From assembly GCA_034189725.1 (NCBI GenBank), contig JAXHUK010000175.1:1-18464 (forward strand): 18,464 nt of DNA, given 5' to 3'. The notes under the pieces were generated by a model, which did not search any database, had not been told where the DNA came from, and saw only the letters and a program-made list of their open reading frames with translations. The position numbers and the translations under genes were made by a program. The DNA comes from JAXHUK01 sp034189725 (lineage in GTDB: Bacteria > Chloroflexota > Dehalococcoidia > SZUA-161). Shown here one piece after another: positions 1 to 6,577 of the stretch (its first letter is position 1; the number at the start of each line of letters is the position of its first letter).

Positions 1-129
1 CTCCCCATCTGGCACCCTGTTCTTGCGTCGAGGATGTGCTCCCCGAGGCGGTGGCTGAGGCCCCAGGTAATACAGGGGCAGTTAGCCTCATCAGAGCTTC
101 TAAGAGATTCTACAACAGGAGGTTCAACA

Positions 130-447
130 ATGGTAGTCGAACTAACAGACCAAAGCTTCGATGAAGAGGTGCTGAAATCGGAGATTCCAGTAATGGTAGA
201 TTTCTATGCACCGTGGTGTGCTCCCTGCCATATGACAGCACCGGTGATCGATAAACTGGCAGGAGAATACGACGGCAAATTCAAATTCTGCAAGATCAAC
301 GTGGATGACAATCCTCAAATGGCCGGTAAATACAATGTTATGAGCATACCGTTGATGCTGTTCTTCAAGGCAGGGGACATTGTTGACCAGGCAATCGGTG
401 CAGTTGGTTCACCGGCGCTTAAATCGAAGGTGGACGGTTTGCTGTAG
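130..447 (+). CDS. trxA: Thioredoxin
   Basis: This is a 105-residue single-domain thioredoxin, a cytoplasmic disulfide reductase that passes electrons from a thioredoxin reductase to target proteins. The redox motif WCAPC puts the catalytic cysteines at residues 30 and 33, preceded by the usual VDFYAPW strand. The cis-proline loop reads SIPLML near residue 80. The active site is CAPC where the common form is CGPC, which is a minor variant seen in the family. The ATG at 130 is chosen because an AGGAGG ribosome site (117-122) lies 7 nt upstream; the same frame is open to 34, but that would add a non-thioredoxin tail. A terminator hairpin follows at 508-533, so it probably ends its transcript. 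The upstream neighbour is outside the window. The family call is secure; which physiological thioredoxin it is cannot be told. Confidence 0.93.
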   Translation: MVVELTDQSFDEEVLKSEIPVMVDFYAPWCAPCHMTAPVIDKLAGEYDGKFKFCKINVDDNPQMAGKYNVMSIPLMLFFKAGDIVDQAIGAVGSPALKSKVDGLL

Positions 448-470
448 AGACCTGATTCAGCAAAAGCAGG

Positions 471-660
471 GTGGGCGGAATGCAACGCAACCCACCGTCT
501 AAAATGTAAGGGCAGACCCCCGTGTCTGCCCTTTATATATGGACTCGGCGGAACAAAGCCCTCTATTTACAGGGGCGTATGGCCATACGCCCCTACAGTT
601 TTGACATTTTTGTTGAGTCGACATTCCTGCAGGGGCAACCTCAGGGGGTTACCCCTGCAT
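471..660. repeat. Cluster of REP-like palindromes
   Basis: Between the convergent trxA and HIT genes there are three palindromes besides or around the terminator. One is a 6-bp stem GGTGGG/CCCACC around a 15-nt loop (471-497). The second is a perfect 24-bp palindrome at 571-594 built from AGGGGCGTATGG and its complement. The third is a 13-bp stem with one mismatch (628-640 with 647-659) that starts TGCAGGGGCAACC. The last two share the outer AGGGG/CCCCT arms and differ inside, as REP families do. No credible gene occupies 448-678. Confidence 0.6.
508..533 (+). terminator. Terminator after thioredoxin gene
   Basis: A 10-bp perfect stem (508-517 paired with 524-533) with a 6-nt loop is followed by TTATATAT. 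The T-run is weak, but the position 60 nt after trxA and before a convergent gene fits an intrinsic terminator. Confidence 0.55.
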
Positions 661-678
661 TATACGATCTTTGCCCTT

Positions 679-1179
679 TCAATCACGGTCGGTGGTCGTC
701 ATTATGTCCAATTTCTTTTTCAATTCATTATACGTTGCATCAAGCGCCTGGGGTATCACCCTGATGTCGGAAACCACCGTTATATAATTGACATCGCCGC
801 TCCAGCGTGGCACTATGTGACTATGTATATGATCGTCTATCCCCGCCCCGGCGGCCCTGCCCAGGTTCATACCGATATTGAACCCATCGGGGCCATACGC
901 CTCGGTGAGTAATCTGGTGCATTTTCTTACCAGGTCGAAGTGTTCAAACAGTTCCTCATCGGTCAACATCTCCGGGCTCTCGAGATGCCTGTACGGCACT
1001 ACCATAAGATGCCCTGGATTATAGGGATAGGTATTCAGAATGATAAAGTTTGTTTTCCCGCGAAAGAGAATGTAATTTGGCGTATCCCGATCTTCTTTTA
1101 CTTTTTGGCAAAAGATGCATTCCTTAGACTTTTCTCCGCGAATGTACTCAATTCGCCACGGTGCCCAGATTCTCTTCAT
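679..1179 (-). CDS. HIT-family nucleotide hydrolase/phosphorylase
   Basis: A 166-residue histidine-triad protein of the branch that includes Ap4A phosphorylase-like and dinucleotide hydrolase enzymes; these cleave or transfer nucleotidyl groups from dinucleoside polyphosphates or adenylated compounds. The signature is visible as HIHSHIVP, with histidines at residues 117, 119 and 121, and the N-terminus MKRIWAPWRIEYI is typical of this branch. Cys21 and Cys24 form a CxxC that often binds zinc together with later histidines. The ATG at 1179 has a GGA-type ribosome site in the preceding 12 nt. It is convergent with trxA and divergent from the BioD-like gene. The exact substrate cannot be read from sequence. 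Confidence 0.9.
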   Translation of the reverse strand: MKRIWAPWRIEYIRGEKSKECIFCQKVKEDRDTPNYILFRGKTNFIILNTYPYNPGHLMVVPYRHLESPEMLTDEELFEHFDLVRKCTRLLTEAYGPDGFNIGMNLGRAAGAGIDDHIHSHIVPRWSGDVNYITVVSDIRVIPQALDATYNELKKKLDIMTTTDRD

Positions 1180-1227
1180 TGTTTAGTCCTTTCCTGCAAA
1201 GTTGCCGCACATACCACTGCTGGAGGC

Positions 1228-1256
1228 ATTTTAGCAGAATAGCGGGGTTTTTTCGA
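1228..1256 (-). promoter_or_regulatory. Candidate promoter for the HIT gene
   Basis: On the minus strand TCGAAA (1251-1256), a 17-bp spacer and TAAAAT (1228-1233) preceded by TGC give an extended -10 sigma-70-like promoter about 50 nt before the HIT start. The -35 is imperfect. Confidence 0.4.
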
Positions 1257-1266
1257 GGTTCAGACA

Positions 1267-1294
1267 TTGCCTTGAGCAGAATATGTGATATACT
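1267..1294 (+). promoter_or_regulatory. Candidate promoter for the BioD-like gene
   Basis: TTGCCT (1267-1272), a 16-bp spacer and TATACT (1289-1294) with an extended TGA just before it. It lies about 57 nt before the start and is divergent to the candidate HIT promoter, so the two genes share a compact regulatory gap. Confidence 0.5.
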
Positions 1295-1351
1295 TTGAGG
1301 GGACTTAATGAGAAAATAGGGAAATTGCTCTGGGATTAAGGAGGTTTTTTA

Positions 1352-2395
1352 ATGGCCGCTTTATATGTTGTCTCCACTGAAGGGTCTGCAGGAAAAAGTG
1401 CTTTATGTGCCGGTTTGGGGAAAAAACTACAGACAGATGGGAAAAAGGTAGGATACTTCAAACCTGTATCCAACAGTCCTGATCCGAAAGATAAAGATGC
1501 TGAACTCATGAGGCAACTCTTAGACCTGAAGGAGCCGGTAGAGTCTCTTGGACCGATTATTAAGAGCACCCAGGATTTGGCTGCAACCGCCGAAGAAAAG
1601 GAGCCAACCTGGCTGAAAGACATAGAGAAGGCTTATTCGGCGGTCTCCAAAGGCAAGGACGTGGTCCTGATCGAAGGTTTGAGTGATCTCAAGGCAGGCG
1701 GTACTCAAACCCAACTGGCAAACCGTATCGCTGAGGCACTAAAAGCCAAGGTGATACTCGTTGCTCCTTACAGTGGTGGCCTCAGTGGAGAGCAGATAGC
1801 AGGAGCAGTCAAAGGACTGGAAAACGTGCTCGGTGTGGTTATCAATGCGGTGCCCGAACGACAAGTGTCAAAGGTGGAAGACACTGTTCTACCATCTCTC
1901 GAACGCAGTAATATCGCATTACTGGGCATTCTACCCGAAGACCGTATATTGCTCACCGCTACAGTTGCCGAGCTCGCGGAGCACGTGGGAGGCAGCATTC
2001 TGAACTCCCAGGACCGCTCAAACGAACTGGTTGAAAGTGTGATGGTAGGAGCGATGTCTGTTGACTCTGCACTTTCATACCTGACACTGAAGGAGAATAA
2101 GGCAGTGATCACCCGTGGTGATCGTGCCGATATTCAATTGGCAGCGCTCGAGACTTCCACAAAGTGCCTTGTCCTGACAGGAAACATAGACCCCGTACCC
2201 ACAATCCTCAGTCGAGCATTGGAACTTGATGTGCCCATAGTGTTGGTAGAAAACGACACAGTAAGCACAATGGATGCCCTGGAAGGAGCTTTCGGTACGT
2301 CTGGATTCGCCAGCGAGAAAAAAGTGGCACGGCTGGGACAGATTCTGGAGCAGAACCTGGATATGAAGGCTATCAACCAGGCGATCCAAGGTTGA
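1352..2395 (+). CDS. Orphan BioD-like P-loop / DRTGG-domain protein
   Basis: A 347-residue protein matching the N-terminal half of long phosphotransacetylases without the catalytic part. Residues 1-200 are a BioD-like P-loop fold: STEGSAGKSAL at 8-18 is the nucleotide-binding loop with Lys15 and Ser16. Roughly residues 220-325 are a DRTGG domain, including GDRADIQLAAL. There is no PTA/PTB domain. In this family the module is thought to sense a metabolite or nucleotide, but the function of stand-alone versions is not established. AAGGAGG at 1338-1344 lies 7 nt before the ATG, so the start is firm. The following flavoprotein gene is same-strand but 212 bp away, and I saw no clear promoter or terminator in that gap. 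Links to acetyl-CoA/acetate metabolism are inference only. Confidence 0.85.
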   Translation: MAALYVVSTEGSAGKSALCAGLGKKLQTDGKKVGYFKPVSNSPDPKDKDAELMRQLLDLKEPVESLGPIIKSTQDLAATAEEKEPTWLKDIEKAYSAVSKGKDVVLIEGLSDLKAGGTQTQLANRIAEALKAKVILVAPYSGGLSGEQIAGAVKGLENVLGVVINAVPERQVSKVEDTVLPSLERSNIALLGILPEDRILLTATVAELAEHVGGSILNSQDRSNELVESVMVGAMSVDSALSYLTLKENKAVITRGDRADIQLAALETSTKCLVLTGNIDPVPTILSRALELDVPIVLVENDTVSTMDALEGAFGTSGFASEKKVARLGQILEQNLDMKAINQAIQG

Positions 2396-2607
2396 TTTAG
2401 AGCTACTCTCTGAACATAGTATCCGATGCAGCGACAACCAGTGAAGTACTAGCTCTGTCCTTTTCACACTCAAAGCTTGAGCAATGCAGACCGTAACTAA
2501 ACGTGTGCATGGGTACGTACTTTTGGCTTGTTTAGCTATACAACAGCAGAGGTAAAAGCCTGAGGCTACAGTTGATTTTTTGACATCAGTATAAGGGGGG
2601 TAATCTT

Positions 2608-4701
2608 ATGGTAGCAACATCGAGAAACGGTACTTCAGCGGCGATTCAAATGATGCCTCCCTGTCAAAATGCTTGTCCGATTCATCAAGATGTTCGAGGA
2701 TATATTGCCCTTATCGCCCAGGGCAGATTTGATGAGGCTTTGGCGCTCATCAGGGAAACCAACCCGTTACCTTCCATCTGTGGGACTATTTGCGCCCACC
2801 CCTGTGAGGAAAAGTGCCGACGTGCCGATGTAGATAAAGCCCTTTCCATACGTGGATTGAAGCGATTTGCCGTGGAAAACGCTAGTAACGGCAAAGTTTC
2901 CAAGAAGCCCGCCACAGCCAAAGAAGCTAAGGTGGCAATAATAGGCTCTGGGCCATCAGGACTAACGGCGGCTCACGATCTGGCGATGATGGGCTACCAG
3001 GTTACCTTGTTTGAGAGGGAGAGCGAAATAGGGGGAGCCATCCGCCTTGCAATACCGGCCTACCGTCTGCCACTATCAACCATCGAGCACGATATCGATG
3101 CTATAGCAGCCCTGGGAGTCGAATTTAAAACAGGGATCGAATTAGGTAAAGATATAACACTGGATGGCCTGATACAGAAGCAAGGATATCAGGCCGTTTT
3201 GCTCTGTATGGGGCTTCCCGATAGCAGGAGTTTGCCAATTCCCGGTGTTGACCTCAATGGGGTTTTGCTGGCATTACCCTTCTTGAAAGCAGCCAGGAAT
3301 GGAGAATCGTTAATAAAACCAGGAGCGAATGTAGTCGTTGTTGGTTCGGGCAATGTCGCTATGGACGTAGCCCGAACAGCACGCCGGTTCGGCGCAGCAG
3401 CGGTGCGCATTGCCTGTCTTGAGTCCTGGGAAGAAATACCAGCTTCTCCCTGGGAAATCCGGGAGGCAATAGAGGAAGATGTCGAGATAAACGACTGTAG
3501 TAAAGGCCCCAACAAGGTTCTGGAGCGCGACGGGCAAATAAGCGGTCTGGAATGTAAAGCATGTCTCTCCGTTTTTGATGAGCAGGGAAGGTTCAATCCC
3601 AGCTTTTCCGAAGAAGACCTGAGCATAGTAGAGGGGGATACGGTCATCCTTGCCATTGGGCAGGGAGCGAACATCTCCTATTTGAGTGACATGGGTGTGG
3701 AATTGAATCCAAGGGGGCAGCTCATCTGCGATCGCCAGGCCATGACTACCAGCCGCAGTGGTGTGTTTGCCTGTGGTGAAGTAATGAGCGGTCCGGGGTT
3801 GGCGGTAGAGGCAATGGCCAGCGGTCGCAAGGCAGCTCTGGCTATCGTTGACTATATAGAGGGAACCGTACACGCTCCTGAGCCTGAGAAGGCCATAATC
3901 GGCGATTTGCTTGATACTGTCAAAACTAATATCAAACCGCAAGAACGGCAGGAACCACCACTTCTCAAAGTGGAGGAGAGGTGGGATAATTTTACCCCGA
4001 TCGAATCCTGTTATACAGAGGAAGCGGCAGTTAAAGAAGCGCGGCGCTGCCTGAGCTGTGGAGCGGGGGCTGAGTGGATTGCCGGTAAGTGCGCCTACTG
4101 CCTTAATTGCGTGAAGGTCTGCCCCTACGGCGTCCCCATCATAGCTGACCACGGGCATATCGATATCAGAGTTGATCAATGCCAGGCGTGTGGTATCTGC
4201 TACAGCGCATGTCCCAGAGATGCTATCGCATTCAATATGATCGGTGTAGCGGAACTGCAATCGAGGATAGAGTCCGCCCTCCATCAGGTCTTATCCTCTC
4301 ATAATGGCAGTACTACGCTGGCACTCTACTGCGACTTCGATGTGTATGATCTCTCCAATTTCAAAAAGGTAATGGAGAAAAATCACAAAGGTACCGCATT
4401 CGTGACCGTTCCCTGTCTGGCTAAAATTAAGACAATTGATTTACTGAGGGCGTTTGAGTTCGGCGCTGATGCCGTCCTGGTTATCGGTTGTCCCGCTGAG
4501 GAATGCGCCTATCAGCAGGGTGAGATTTGGGCGGAACGCACAGTAACTGAAGCGAAGAAGCTATTAGCTGACATCGGCCTGGATGATAGTCGACTGGAAC
4601 TGCATTACGCATCAGGTCTGAAATCCGGTGAATTCGAGAAAGTCCTCGCCGAGTTCACAGAGAGAGTGAACAATCCGCCTGCAGCGTCAGGTGACAATTG
4701 A
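2608..4701 (+). CDS. GltD/HdrA-like FAD oxidoreductase with ferredoxin and MvhD domains
   Basis: A 697-residue cytoplasmic electron-transfer flavoprotein with four modules. Residues 19-70 hold six cysteines (19, 23, 58, 62, 66, 70) in the pattern of the GltD N-terminal Fe-S domain. An FAD-binding GSGPSG sits at 113-118 and a second nucleotide-binding GSGNVAMD begins at 246, probably for NAD(P)H. Two [4Fe-4S] ferredoxin motifs follow: Cys495/498/501/505 and Cys525/528/531/535. The last ~125 residues resemble the MvhD delta subunit that carries a [2Fe-2S] cluster, with Cys575, 603, 628 and 633. Such proteins move electrons between NAD(P)H and ferredoxin or heterodisulfide-reductase-type partners; no partner subunit (HdrBC, MvhAG, GltA) is adjacent. 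The purine-rich AAGGGGGG-type ribosome site supports the ATG at 2608. The physiological reaction is unknown. Confidence 0.85.
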   Translation: MVATSRNGTSAAIQMMPPCQNACPIHQDVRGYIALIAQGRFDEALALIRETNPLPSICGTICAHPCEEKCRRADVDKALSIRGLKRFAVENASNGKVSKKPATAKEAKVAIIGSGPSGLTAAHDLAMMGYQVTLFERESEIGGAIRLAIPAYRLPLSTIEHDIDAIAALGVEFKTGIELGKDITLDGLIQKQGYQAVLLCMGLPDSRSLPIPGVDLNGVLLALPFLKAARNGESLIKPGANVVVVGSGNVAMDVARTARRFGAAAVRIACLESWEEIPASPWEIREAIEEDVEINDCSKGPNKVLERDGQISGLECKACLSVFDEQGRFNPSFSEEDLSIVEGDTVILAIGQGANISYLSDMGVELNPRGQLICDRQAMTTSRSGVFACGEVMSGPGLAVEAMASGRKAALAIVDYIEGTVHAPEPEKAIIGDLLDTVKTNIKPQERQEPPLLKVEERWDNFTPIESCYTEEAAVKEARRCLSCGAGAEWIAGKCAYCLNCVKVCPYGVPIIADHGHIDIRVDQCQACGICYSACPRDAIAFNMIGVAELQSRIESALHQVLSSHNGSTTLALYCDFDVYDLSNFKKVMEKNHKGTAFVTVPCLAKIKTIDLLRAFEFGADAVLVIGCPAEECAYQQGEIWAERTVTEAKKLLADIGLDDSRLELHYASGLKSGEFEKVLAEFTERVNNPPAASGDN

Positions 4702-4745
4702 ACCAGTACTATACTGCAAACGACCTTGTTGCATAAACCGCAATA

Positions 4746-4795
4746 CCCAAATGAATTGGGAGCTTAACTCCGCAACCCCCGAATAAATTCGGGGG
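4746..4795. repeat. Tandem pair of REP-like hairpins
   Basis: Two related hairpins lie head to tail in the 171-bp gap after the flavoprotein gene: CCCAA/TTGGG (4746-4760) followed by AGCTTAA, and CCCCCGAA/TTCGGGGG (4776-4795) followed by CTAAA. The shared layout (C-run, AT-rich loop, G-run, GCTnAA tail) suggests one dispersed family. Neither has a T-run. A further 8-bp inverted repeat GTAGTTAT/ATAACTAC spans 4802-4848. Confidence 0.5.
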
Positions 4796-4872
4796 CTAAA
4801 TGTAGTTATTCATACAGAACATCGCCTGGGGTAGCGCGTGATAACTACTGTGGGTGTAGTATAACGTCATCA

Positions 4873-5460
4873 TCAGCAGCGCGGCTGATCCGCGTCCGCT
4901 ACACGTAATTGTTCGGCAACCTCAAGTTTCTTTCGATATCGGACTGATGTGAGTGAAATGCCCATCTGCACTTCTTTGGTCGCTCCATCAGGTCGGAATC
5001 CCATAGCTTCGTAGAACCGTCTTGCCTGGTCGTTCGCTTCGAGCACCCAGAGGATAACAACGGTGTAGCCACGCGAGGCGAGCATGCTCTCACCTTGTAT
5101 GCAGAGGAATCTTCCGATTCCCTTATGCCAGTACTCCGGAGAGAGATACATTCCCCAAATCTCACCGGTGGTGCCATGGTTTACGTCTGAATCACGACAT
5201 CGACCGATCGTGAGGAAACCGAGAATCCGACTTTTAAACTCAGCCACGTAGGTTTCCTCAGAATCGGTAGCCAGGAACTGACGGAAAAGCTCAGCCCTAC
5301 CCTCGACTGTGAATCCATCAAGAGCCGAATCAGGCACAATTCCGCGATATACCTCATGCCACGCAGCAACATGCACCCGAGCGAGCGCACGGGCATCATC
5401 TGGAGTTGCACGTCTCAGATTCACTTTCATGTTCATATCACTATCTGATGCCGAACGCAT
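4873..5460 (-). CDS. GNAT-family N-acetyltransferase
   Basis: A protein of up to 195 residues that transfers an acetyl group from acetyl-CoA to an unidentified amine. It starts with the common RRATPDDARALARVHVAAW segment. It has the central beta-strand and acetyl-CoA loop (IWGMYLSPEYWHKGIGRFL, with the Q/RxxGxG-like HKGIGR), and the late ARRFYEAMGF motif. The start is uncertain: ATG codons at residues 1, 9 and 11 all lack a good ribosome site, and the homologous region begins near residue 14. It is convergent with the flavoprotein gene. A tandem repeat lies directly upstream in its presumed leader. The substrate cannot be deduced. Confidence 0.85.
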   Translation of the reverse strand: MRSASDSDMNMKVNLRRATPDDARALARVHVAAWHEVYRGIVPDSALDGFTVEGRAELFRQFLATDSEETYVAEFKSRILGFLTIGRCRDSDVNHGTTGEIWGMYLSPEYWHKGIGRFLCIQGESMLASRGYTVVILWVLEANDQARRFYEAMGFRPDGATKEVQMGISLTSVRYRKKLEVAEQLRVADADQPRC

Positions 5461-5465
5461 AGTAG

Positions 5466-5506
5466 CATCATCGGGATGACATCATCGGGATGACATCATC
5501 GGGGAT
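5466..5506. repeat. 14-bp tandem repeat, about 2.9 copies
   Basis: The unit CATCATCGGGATGA occurs at 5466-5479 and 5480-5493, with 13 further bases at 5494-5506 that diverge at the end. The array then runs into a small hairpin GGGGAT/ATCCCC (5501-5515). It lies just before the GNAT start, so it would be in the 5' leader of that gene. Confidence 0.75.
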
Positions 5507-5678
5507 AGCATCCCCAGGCTAACAACCATTTCCTTCGGGATACGTCGTTTCTTTTTACTTGTGCAATCTCAAGTATGATACCATACTAACCCTTTCAGGT
5601 TAACCTGCGCAAACTGTATACACTTTTGCCCACGAGAGGATAGCTCATACAGGGCTATAGATCGCATTCATGAGTGAA

Positions 5679-5733
5679 CACTGAAGCCGGGTATCGCAAT
5701 CGACCCGGCGAAAACGGGAGGAGAATCCCAGTG
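5679..5733. other. Possible three-helix structured element
   Basis: CACT (5679-5682) pairs with AGTG (5730-5733) and encloses two hairpins: GCCGGGT/ACCCGGC (5686-5692 with 5703-5709) and GGGA/TCCC (5716-5719 with 5726-5729). This gives a compact three-way junction on either strand. It lies just upstream of the phosphate-module promoter, not downstream of it, so it is not in that transcript. I do not recognise it as a known RNA family. Confidence 0.35.
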
Positions 5734-5741
5734 ATTGCATC

Positions 5742-5770
5742 TTGACAATTAGTTAGCTCTACTCTAGTAT
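5742..5770 (+). promoter_or_regulatory. Strong promoter of the phosphate module
   Basis: A perfect TTGACA (5742-5747), a 17-bp spacer and TAGTAT (5765-5770) make a near-consensus sigma-70 promoter. The expected transcript start near 5777 leaves a leader of about 170 nt before the DUF47 start. Confidence 0.7.
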
Positions 5771-5947
5771 TCTAATGATGGTCAAGGCTCCCCAGCACAT
5801 TAGTAAAGTCAGGACAAGAGTGCCCGAAGCGATCAAAAAACGGGACGTGTTTCTTGTTGCTACTGCTCCTTCTACCCCGTTCTTCTCGCAATCTCTTACT
5901 CACAAGCAATTACTTGTTACCATTTCCACATTTATGAGGGATTTATT

Positions 5948-6577
5948 TTGCCCAGATTCTCACTAATACCCAGGGAACCAAAGTTTTTCGATCTCTTTGA
6001 GAAAGGCGTGGCCAATGTTACAATGGCCGCCAAGGAACTCAACCAGTTTTTCCAGAACTACACAAATGTGCCACAAAAGGTAGCTCGAATGACTGAGCTT
6101 GAGCATAACGGTGACGCTATTACCCACCAGATCATGGAGCAACTACACAGCACATTCGTGACTCCCCTTGACCGCGAAGACATCGCTCTTCTCACCGAAA
6201 GATTAGATGACGTTATGGATTTCATGGAGGGTGCAGCAAACGCCATGCTTGTTTACCGCATTGAGCAGCCTACAGAACGAGCACGGGAGCTGACAGCTAT
6301 CCTGGTTGCGATAACCAACGAACTGGTCGTAGCAGTGCCACTTCTTCGCAGTCGCTCCAAAATGAAAGAGATACTGGGGCACTGTGTCGAGATAAACCGG
6401 CTGGAGAACGAAGCCGATGCTGTTGTGCGTGCTGCCCTGGCCGAGCTCTTCGACGACGGCACCCCACTCGCTGACGTTATTAAATGGCGTGAGATCTATG
6501 AACACCTGGAGAATGCTGTCGACAAAGGTGAAGATGTAGCAAACGTCCTTGAGGGCGTGGTGCTCAAGCATGGATGA
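5948..6577 (+). CDS. DUF47/PhoU-like phosphate transport accessory protein
   Basis: A 209-residue, mostly helical PhoU-like protein of the DUF47 family. Family members are encoded next to PiT phosphate permeases and are thought to regulate or assist them at the inner face of the membrane. The family pattern is clear: FFDLFEKGVANV near the N-terminus, then MTELEHNGDAITHQI and DREDIALLTERLDDVMDFME. The start is a TTG at 5948, supported by GAGGGA (5936-5941) 6 nt upstream; there is no in-frame ATG that would give the conserved N-terminus. Its stop overlaps the start of the PiT permease gene (ATGGATGA), so the two are translationally coupled. Confidence 0.9.
   Translation: MPRFSLIPREPKFFDLFEKGVANVTMAAKELNQFFQNYTNVPQKVARMTELEHNGDAITHQIMEQLHSTFVTPLDREDIALLTERLDDVMDFMEGAANAMLVYRIEQPTERARELTAILVAITNELVVAVPLLRSRSKMKEILGHCVEINRLENEADAVVRAALAELFDDGTPLADVIKWREIYEHLENAVDKGEDVANVLEGVVLKHG

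Larger units (their letters stand above)
5461..5947. other. Intergenic region before the phosphate module
   Basis: This 487-bp gap between divergent genes has no convincing gene. Besides the tandem repeat it holds a near-palindrome GTATGATACCATAC (5573-5586) and a perfect 12-bp palindrome CAGGTTAACCTG (5596-5607), both of operator size. A weak minus-strand promoter (TTGCGC, 18 bp, TAGTAT at 5583-5612) could serve the GNAT gene. It also holds a three-helix element (5679-5733), a strong plus-strand promoter (5742-5770) and a leader of about 170 nt before the DUF47 gene. A 63-codon reading frame from 5775 starts at the predicted transcript start and has no ribosome site. Confidence 0.6.

Noticed and set aside
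3..164. Plus-strand open frame from the left edge running into trxA
   Set aside because: It could be the tail of an upstream gene, but it overlaps trxA by 35 bases and shows no family feature, so it cannot be supported.
522..912. Two open frames across the REP cluster and HIT gene
   Set aside because: They read through palindromes and the antisense strand of the HIT gene; no ribosome site or protein-like composition.
3310..4284. Long antisense open frame inside the flavoprotein gene (324 codons)
   Set aside because: It is a shadow of the highly convincing plus-strand gene, has no ribosome site and no recognisable motif.
5775..5966. 63-codon plus-strand frame in the leader of the DUF47 gene
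   Set aside because: Its first codon falls at the predicted transcript start, leaving no room for a ribosome site, and the translation has no recognisable feature.
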